Below are positions 1 through 4,003 of a stretch of 6,252 nt of DNA, one piece after another. This DNA comes from Phycisphaerae bacterium (GTDB lineage Bacteria > Planctomycetota > Phycisphaerae > Sedimentisphaerales > UBA12454). Position numbers and translations under genes: made by a program. Within the stretch, counting starts at the first letter, position 1. The number at the start of each line of letters is the position of its first letter. The stretch covers positions 1 through 6,252 of the forward strand of contig JAQTQF010000115.1 of the NCBI GenBank assembly GCA_028712345.1. The letters are read 5' to 3'. Under the pieces are notes generated by a model. The model was given only the letters and a program-made list of their open reading frames with translations. It was not told where the DNA came from and made no database searches.

Positions 1-779
1 GGGTGATTGTGAAGGGTAATCACGACGGCAAACTCGGCCCCGGCGAAACTGAGGCGTATGATAATATATTTATGCCATTCGTTAATTCGCAGCTTGGCAC
101 CAATTCCAAAGATTCATTTTATACCTATTCCGTCGGACCGGTAGAGTTCATTTGCGTGCCTGATACGGAAGACAGGGATTATGTCGTAAAATTTATCGAA
201 AAATCGCTAAAAAAGTCTAAGGCAAAATATAAATTTGTTGCGCTGCATTCCCCGATAATTCCAGTTACCAGCCGATGCTGGGACCTTTATATGTATAGAA
301 TTTCTAATAAGCACAATGATGCCCAGAGAGATAAGCTCCTGAATCTGCTGGCCAAATACAAGGCTGTAGTGCTCTGCGCTCATCTGCACAAATACTCGGT
401 CGTAAGGCGAATGACCGACAATGGGCCCGTTGTTCAGGTTATGCTTATCAGCGTTATTCGCGACAGCAATGTTAATGGCCCATATTGGCAAACTGAAGAA
501 TATGGTGCTTCGCTCGTTGATCGTGACCCTAAGTTTTCTCCTGAAACTCAGGACAAGAGGCGCCAAGTACTGGCAAAAGAGGCGAAATATGTTACAAAAT
601 TTTATCTCGCCGATATGCCGGGATATGGAATTATCTCCGCCTCCGACAGTGAAGACAAATTAACGCTTGATGTTTACGGCGGTCTGAGCAAGGAACCGAC
701 TTTCAAGGTGAACCTGACAGAACTGCTTAAAGCGGACAAGAAAGAACCGGTTGAGGATGGTTGCGGCCATTCGAAGTAA
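1..779 (+). CDS. Metallophosphoesterase (calcineurin-like), C-terminal part, 5' end outside window
   Basis: The gene enters from the left edge (first full codon at base 3) and ends at TAA 777-779, leaving 258 residues. The visible part holds the second half of a calcineurin-like phosphoesterase domain: GNHD at residues 5-8 (metal-ligand block), ALHSP with His82, and CAHLH with His127 and His129 in place of the usual GHxH. The first two metal-binding blocks (DxH and GDxxD) must lie upstream of the window. Family members use a two-metal centre to hydrolyse phosphomono- or phosphodiesters; the substrate cannot be read here. After the last metal motif about 130 residues follow with no motif I recognise, ending in a charged tail (KADKKEPVEDGCGHSK). 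Because the N-terminus is missing, export cannot be judged. The gene converges on the histidine kinase gene, with the palindromic repeat between them. The fold assignment is firm; the specific activity is unknown. Confidence 0.85.
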   Translation, partial: VIVKGNHDGKLGPGETEAYDNIFMPFVNSQLGTNSKDSFYTYSVGPVEFICVPDTEDRDYVVKFIEKSLKKSKAKYKFVALHSPIIPVTSRCWDLYMYRISNKHNDAQRDKLLNLLAKYKAVVLCAHLHKYSVVRRMTDNGPVVQVMLISVIRDSNVNGPYWQTEEYGASLVDRDPKFSPETQDKRRQVLAKEAKYVTKFYLADMPGYGIISASDSEDKLTLDVYGGLSKEPTFKVNLTELLKADKKEPVEDGCGHSK

Positions 780-817
780 AACTGAAAATTAAAAGTTAAA
801 GCAACCTCTAAAAACTT

Positions 818-851
818 GTCCTCACGAAAGTGGGGATGTTATTGTGAGGAC
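818..851 (+). other. Two mutually exclusive hairpins
   Basis: Bases 819-825 (TCCTCAC) can pair with 830-836 (GTGGGGA, one G-U pair) around a GAAA tetraloop of the GNRA type. Alternatively 818-825 pairs perfectly with 844-851 around an 18-base loop. The same left strand is used in both, so only one can form at a time. They lie 39 bases after the phosphoesterase stop codon. No U-tract follows, so this is not a classical terminator, though it could protect the 3' end of the phosphoesterase mRNA. Confidence 0.4.
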
Positions 852-855
852 TCAC

Positions 856-895
856 GCTTCTTTGTTACGCTGAGTCCGCCGAAGGCGGACGAAGC
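856..895. repeat. GTCCGCC hairpin with outer GCTTC/GAAGC stem
   Basis: A perfect 7-base stem (874-880 with 884-890) closes on a GAA loop. A further perfect 5-base pairing (856-860 with 891-895) encloses it, leaving a one-sided 13-base bulge (861-873). The wording around it (CTGAGTCCGCC...GGCGGACGAAG) resembles a type of short dispersed palindromic repeat I have seen between genes in several bacterial groups. Neither strand has a T-run directly after the stem, so a terminator role is not supported. Confidence 0.55.
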
Positions 896-964
896 ATCTA
901 TTTACTTTTGGTTTTACACTTTCAATTTTAGGTTTTATGTTTTTTGCAAAATAATAAATTGTCT

Positions 965-2362
965 TTATACGAATGGTAAATATATCCGTACGCTGAATAG
1001 GTCGTTTGTATGCGCCTCAATTGTTCCGCCCAATAGCTCAACTATTTGTTTAACCAGCGCCAAACCAAGACCGAAGTGAACGCCTGTACTGCTGCGAGCC
1101 TTGTCGCCTTGCCAATAACAATCAAATACCGTTTGAGCCTGCTGTTCGGTAAGCTGACTGCCGGTGTTTTCAAAGATTATTTCGATACCTGTCTCTGATT
1201 TTTGAGCTGTTACCCATATTTTTCCGCCTTGATTCGTATATTCAGCGGCATTATCGAGAAGGTTTGATGCCACTATTGATAATGCCATTGTGTCTGAATT
1301 CAACATAAGATTTTTATCAAGACGGTTTTCAAAAACAATCCCGGCTTCGACGGCTTTGTCCGAAAGAGGCCGCCAGCACTTATCAATAAGGTCAGATATA
1401 TTTATTTGCTCTTTGCTGAAGGTCGTCTGTCCGCTTTCGATTCTTGCGAGCATAAGCAGTTTATTAACCAGTTCCTCCAAATCATTGGTTATCGAAAGAG
1501 AATCGGACAGGGCGTTGCGATATTCGTCCCCGTCGCGCTGGCGCATTAGTGTTACATCGATAATTGACCGCATACCGGCCAGCGGAGTCCTCAACTCGTG
1601 TGCCACATTTGCGTTAAAGGATTTTTCCCGCTCGAAGGAAGCATCCAGTCTTGCCAGCAAACTGTTAAGCTGTTTTTGTATGGGCAATATTTCTGTCGGC
1701 AGATTCTGGTCTGAAATACGACTTTTAAGGTTATTTTCACCAATGTTCTCAATCTGCCTGGCGACTGATGAGAGCGGCTCCAATCCCCTTTTTACCACGA
1801 GAGTTGCAACGGCACAGACAAGGCCTACGATGACTGCCGAGGCAATTGAAAGGAGGTATTTTAAAAAGCTCAAATGCGACAACAGACCTCCGGCGTATCT
1901 GGCTACTACCAGCGTCAAAGTTTCTGGTGCGGTCGGTTTGTCGGAATCTTCATGTATTTGAAAATGCAATGCAACAGCACGGAAACTGCGGCCGTCATTC
2001 ATTACGAAAGACTGGAAAGCAGCAGCGTGATATTCTTCGGGATTGAACCGTATCAGCTCTTCATTGTCGAGAGACGGAGATTTCCTTATGGAAGTACCAT
2101 TCTCTTTCCAGAATTGATAGAAAGCTGTTTTTGTATTGCCGGCAAATTCAGGAATCAAATTAATATCAATCTCGAAGCTAATCCCATAGCCCTTCCGTTC
2201 AGTCGAAGCGGATATTATATGGGCTGCGGATTCAAGAGATGTGTCGAACTGGTTATACATCGCACGGCTGATCATATTATAAATGACAAAATCGAAAACT
2301 ATCAGCAGTACCACCATGCCGCCGATCATACCGTATATCAATCTTGATTTAAGTGATTGCAT
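965..2362 (-). CDS. Two-component sensor histidine kinase, membrane-bound, HAMP-HisKA-HATPase
   Basis: The 465-residue protein starts at ATG 2362, 5 bases after the regulator's stop; GGGAG ends 10 bases upstream of it. Reading further upstream in frame only overlaps the regulator and has no kinase-like sequence. Visible order: membrane segment 1 at about 9-31; a periplasmic part at about 32-165 resembling the QseC/TctE-type sensor domain (FYQFWKENGTSIRKSP); membrane segment 2 at about 168-190; HAMP at about 190-243; HisKA with the phospho-accepting His255 in NVAHELRTPL; ATPase domain with N-box NLLDNAAEYT (367-376), F-box-like VFDCYWQ and G2-box GVHFGLGLALVKQI (427-440). It should autophosphorylate and pass phosphate to the regulator. 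One oddity is that the G1 box reads FENTG (397-401), with Glu where Asp is usual. The signal sensed is not readable from the sequence. It is translationally close-coupled to the regulator. Confidence 0.95.
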   Translation of the reverse strand: MQSLKSRLIYGMIGGMVVLLIVFDFVIYNMISRAMYNQFDTSLESAAHIISASTERKGYGISFEIDINLIPEFAGNTKTAFYQFWKENGTSIRKSPSLDNEELIRFNPEEYHAAAFQSFVMNDGRSFRAVALHFQIHEDSDKPTAPETLTLVVARYAGGLLSHLSFLKYLLSIASAVIVGLVCAVATLVVKRGLEPLSSVARQIENIGENNLKSRISDQNLPTEILPIQKQLNSLLARLDASFEREKSFNANVAHELRTPLAGMRSIIDVTLMRQRDGDEYRNALSDSLSITNDLEELVNKLLMLARIESGQTTFSKEQINISDLIDKCWRPLSDKAVEAGIVFENRLDKNLMLNSDTMALSIVASNLLDNAAEYTNQGGKIWVTAQKSETGIEIIFENTGSQLTEQQAQTVFDCYWQGDKARSSTGVHFGLGLALVKQIVELLGGTIEAHTNDLFSVRIYLPFV

Positions 2363-2367
2363 CGGAT

Positions 2368-3036
2368 TTATGCTCCCAAAATATAACCCTGCCCCCGTAC
2401 CGTCTGTATTAAGGGCGGGGCGCCGTCCTTTTCGATTTTTTTCCGCAGATAGCCGATATAAACATCGACTACATTGCTCGATGCTTCTGAGTTGAATTCG
2501 TAAACATGCTCCCATATATCCGTTCGTGAAACAATCTGACCGGTGCGCATCGCAAGATATTCAAGGAGCATATATTCCCGCGATGTAAGAGTGATTTCCT
2601 CATCTGCCCGCCATACTCTCCTGGCGTTAAGGTCTATACGCAAATCCTGTACCTTCAGAATGGGATTTTTTTGCACATAGTTGCGCCGCATCAAAGCTCT
2701 CAGCCGTGCCAGAAGCTCGCCGAAAGCGAAAGGCTTACTCAGATAATCATCTGCGCCCATATTCAGTCCCGTTATTCGGTCTTCAACGGTATCTTTGGCC
2801 GTGAGGATCAATATATGATTGGCTTTCTTTTCCTCTCTAAGCTTTTTAAGAATGCTCAGTCCATCCATCTTCGGAAGCATCAAGTCGAGAATTATCACAT
2901 CGTAATCATTCGACATCGCATACCAAAGGCCATCCTGTCCGTTGCCGGTAGCGTCCACGGCAAAACCGGCTTCTCGCAGGCCCTTTGCCAGCGATTTTTG
3001 CAGAGGCGGATAATCTTCGACAAGCAATATTCGCAT
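2368..3036 (-). CDS. OmpR/PhoB-family response regulator
   Basis: The 222-residue protein has a receiver domain at 1-~118 with acidic pocket Glu7/Asp8, phospho-acceptor Asp51 (IILDLMLPKMDG), Thr79 and Lys101 (LSKPF). An OmpR/PhoB-type winged helix follows at about 127-221 (LTSREYMLLEYLAMRTGQ; NVVDVYIGYLRKKI; VRGQGYIL). All key receiver residues are present, so it should be a phosphorylation-controlled DNA-binding transcription factor. I chose ATG 3036 because it gives the standard MRILLVED start and has GGGTG 8 bases upstream. A TTG start at 3051 would add five residues but lies in a terminator U-tract and lacks a ribosome site. The partner kinase follows after 5 bases. A likely target is the PhoB-box-like repeat in front of the PepSY-like gene (inference). 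The length is typical of the family. Confidence 0.96.
   Translation of the reverse strand: MRILLVEDYPPLQKSLAKGLREAGFAVDATGNGQDGLWYAMSNDYDVIILDLMLPKMDGLSILKKLREEKKANHILILTAKDTVEDRITGLNMGADDYLSKPFAFGELLARLRALMRRNYVQKNPILKVQDLRIDLNARRVWRADEEITLTSREYMLLEYLAMRTGQIVSRTDIWEHVYEFNSEASSNVVDVYIGYLRKKIEKDGAPPLIQTVRGQGYILGA
2373..2377 (-). promoter_or_regulatory. Ribosome binding site of the histidine kinase, inside the regulator's last codons
   Basis: On the minus strand GGGAG lies 10 bases before ATG 2362. It overlaps the last codons of the regulator (Leu-Gly-Ala before the stop). It fixes the kinase start and suggests translational coupling of the two genes. Confidence 0.6.
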
Positions 3037-3044
3037 TATAATAA

Positions 3045-3049
3045 CACCC
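3045..3049 (-). promoter_or_regulatory. Weak ribosome binding site of the response regulator
   Basis: GGGTG on the minus strand lies 8 bases before ATG 3036. It is the first sequence after the U-tract of the upstream terminator, so the regulator's leader and the terminator are directly adjacent. This supports ATG 3036 over the TTG at 3051. Confidence 0.5.
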
Positions 3050-3091
3050 AAAAATAAAACGCCGCCGATTCAGGTTATGTCTCGACGGCGT
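3050..3091 (-). terminator. Intrinsic terminator after the PepSY-like gene
   Basis: In transcript sense the stem is ACGCCGUCGA (3091-3082) paired with UCGGCGGCGU (3068-3059): ten pairs including one U-G. A 13-base loop separates the arms, and UUUAUUUUU (3058-3050) follows. The stem starts 24 bases after the PepSY-like stop codon. Stem and U-tract both meet the usual pattern. Its U-tract directly abuts the regulator's ribosome site, so some readthrough or a promoter upstream of the hairpin is needed to express the regulator and kinase. Confidence 0.8.
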
Positions 3092-3115
3092 CTGATTAAT
3101 TAAACAGCAGCAAAC

Positions 3116-3715
3116 TTAGTCCTTGTCTTCATCTTTGTCGTCATCGTCGTCTTTATCTTTGTTCTTGCTCTTGCATGTGCCCTTATCGTCGTCATCTTTA
3201 TCTTTTTTGCTGCATTTCGCTTCTTCTTTTTCGACAGCGACTTCTTTAATAATGGTACCGTCGGCGGCAACCTTAACTTCGACTTCCTTGCCGTTTCTGG
3301 TGATTTTTGCCTCGTAGATGGTTATCGGAGTTTCGAGCTTGACAACTTTTAACTGAGCGTATTCGACTGCTTTTTCAACTTTGCTAAGTTTCGCGTCTTG
3401 TGCCTTAAAAGTTTTGGCAACCGCTGCCGGCACGGCATCTATTGCTTCAAAAGACTCTATCTCCATAACGGTGCCGTCAACAGCAAGCTTCACATCGCAT
3501 TCCTTCTCGCCGTCTTTGACCTTAAGTTCGCATATCGTTGTTGCCTCTTCTTCCATAACGCATGTTTCTATTGATGCGTTCGGCATCAGTGCCTTTATGG
3601 CATCCTGTACTGCTGTTGATACAGAACCCTTTTCACATTTCTCAGCATAAGTTACCGCACAAAGCCCCGCTGCCAGGGTAACACAACACACAATAATCCA
3701 AGTTTTCCTGACCAT
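3116..3715 (-). CDS. Exported PepSY-like protein with Asp/Lys-rich tail
   Basis: The 199-residue protein starts at ATG 3715 with AAGGAG 7 bases upstream. An N-terminal signal peptide (basic MVRK, hydrophobic core to about residue 21) probably ends at VTYA before Glu25. Two similar modules follow, at about 33-89 and 94-162. Each is a helix-like segment and then beta strands ending in the pattern 'K-[DN]GKE..V-K[LV]A-[VA]DGT[VI]' (DGEKECDVKLAVDGTV; NGKEVEVKVAADGTI), which fits the PepSY-like fold. The tail (about 168-199) is nearly all Asp and Lys, with 14 Asp in the last 29 residues, and could bind divalent cations. Six cysteines remain in the mature part (27, 52, 62, 73, 168, 181). Its place directly upstream of a two-component pair, with a PhoB-box-like repeat in its promoter, suggests a regulated envelope protein that might modulate the kinase. 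The exact function is unknown; the PepSY-like assignment rests on pattern recognition. Confidence 0.75.
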   Translation of the reverse strand: MVRKTWIIVCCVTLAAGLCAVTYAEKCEKGSVSTAVQDAIKALMPNASIETCVMEEEATTICELKVKDGEKECDVKLAVDGTVMEIESFEAIDAVPAAVAKTFKAQDAKLSKVEKAVEYAQLKVVKLETPITIYEAKITRNGKEVEVKVAADGTIIKEVAVEKEEAKCSKKDKDDDDKGTCKSKNKDKDDDDDKDEDKD

Positions 3716-3722
3716 TTTAGAA

Positions 3723-3728
3723 CTCCTT
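3723..3728 (-). promoter_or_regulatory. Strong ribosome binding site of the PepSY-like gene
   Basis: AAGGAG on the minus strand lies 7 bases before ATG 3715. It is the best Shine-Dalgarno match in the window and fixes the start, consistent with the signal peptide beginning at that Met. Confidence 0.8.
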
Positions 3729-3801
3729 ATAAAAATATTTCTGCCCTTATGCCGTCCGTCAACACAACGGCCGAAACCGACACATTAGTGCCAAAGGCGG
3801 C

Positions 3802-3839
3802 AATATACTACGAAAACAGCTATGAGAATATCATGAGAA
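3802..3839 (-). promoter_or_regulatory. PhoB-box-like direct repeat plus -10 element upstream of the PepSY-like gene
   Basis: On the minus strand TTCTCAT occurs twice (3839-3833 and 3828-3822), identical in all seven bases, with an 11-base period. Counting two 11-base half-sites (3839-3818), ten bases follow and then TATATT (3807-3802), a 5-of-6 match to the -10 consensus. This equals the arrangement known for Pho boxes, where tandem OmpR/PhoB-family dimers replace a -35 element; no good -35 is visible at the proper distance. It predicts a start near 3795 and a leader of about 80 bases. Binding by the adjacent regulator is inference. Confidence 0.55.
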
Positions 3840-3905
3840 CATGCTTTTGCAATAAAAAACACGCACAGTGTTGAATCTGCCGACTAATTTTCGCAATGAA
3901 ACTCT

Positions 3906-3955
3906 AAAAAAAAAGCCGCCTGCCCGGATATAAAATCCAGTGGGAAATAGTCCGG
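3906..3955 (-). terminator. Weak candidate terminator after the glycoside hydrolase gene
   Basis: A run of nine T on the minus strand (3914-3906) lies about 90 bases after the hydrolase stop. Upstream are CCGGA/TCCGG arms (3955-3951 and 3928-3924), or alternatively a six-pair hairpin (3940-3935 with 3929-3924, one G-U). Nine GC-rich bases separate the stem from the T-run, which is not canonical, so this is tentative. I see no gene between 3716 and 4003. Confidence 0.3.
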
Positions 3956-4003
3956 TAATATCTCATATCCTGTTTTATTATCCAATATTTCCAAAAACAG
4001 CTA

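Larger units (their letters stand above)
785..929. repeat. Nested palindromic element with AT-rich outer inverted arms
   Basis: The 185-base gap between the converging genes holds no credible gene. Its outer arms at 785-800 (AAAATTAAAAGTTAAA) and 913-929 are inverted copies that match at 15 of 16 aligned positions with one extra base. Inside them lie a GTCCTCAC/GTGAGGAC inverted pair (818-825 and 844-851) and a hairpin built on GTCCGCC-GAA-GGCGGAC (874-890) enclosed by GCTTC/GAAGC (856-860 and 891-895). The nesting resembles a REP/MITE-like dispersed element; nothing here encodes a transposase. Copy number in the genome cannot be seen from one window. The arms are AT-rich, so part of the match could be low complexity. 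Confidence 0.5.

Noticed and set aside
856..895. Classical intrinsic terminator at the GTCCGCC hairpin
   Set aside because: No T-run follows the stem on either strand.
816..1079. 87-codon + strand reading frame
   Set aside because: It runs through the palindromic element and then antisense to the kinase 3' end; it has no ribosome site and no recognisable protein pattern.
1290..1961. 223-codon + strand reading frame
   Set aside because: It lies entirely antisense to the histidine kinase, whose motifs are unmistakable; its composition is that of a complement-strand shadow.
2363..2515. 51-residue N-terminal extension of the kinase
   Set aside because: It overlaps the regulator's coding end, has no kinase-like sequence, and a better start with GGGAG exists at 2362.
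3182..3199. DDDDK, an enteropeptidase-type cleavage site, in the acidic tail
   Set aside because: It is a chance match within a Lys/Asp-rich stretch; no such protease is expected in this setting.
3123..3317. Ser/Leu-rich + strand frame
   Set aside because: It is the complement of the Asp/Lys-rich codons of the PepSY-like gene.
3658..3660. Lipoprotein cysteine in the signal peptide of the PepSY-like protein (Cys19)
   Set aside because: The residues before it are Ala-Gly-Leu; a lipobox needs a small residue directly before Cys. Cleavage after VTYA fits better.
3734..3762. Promoter TTGACG - 17 bases - AATATT on the minus strand
   Set aside because: The hexamers and spacing are fair, but the start would fall at about 3727, inside the AAGGAG ribosome site, so the transcript would lose it.
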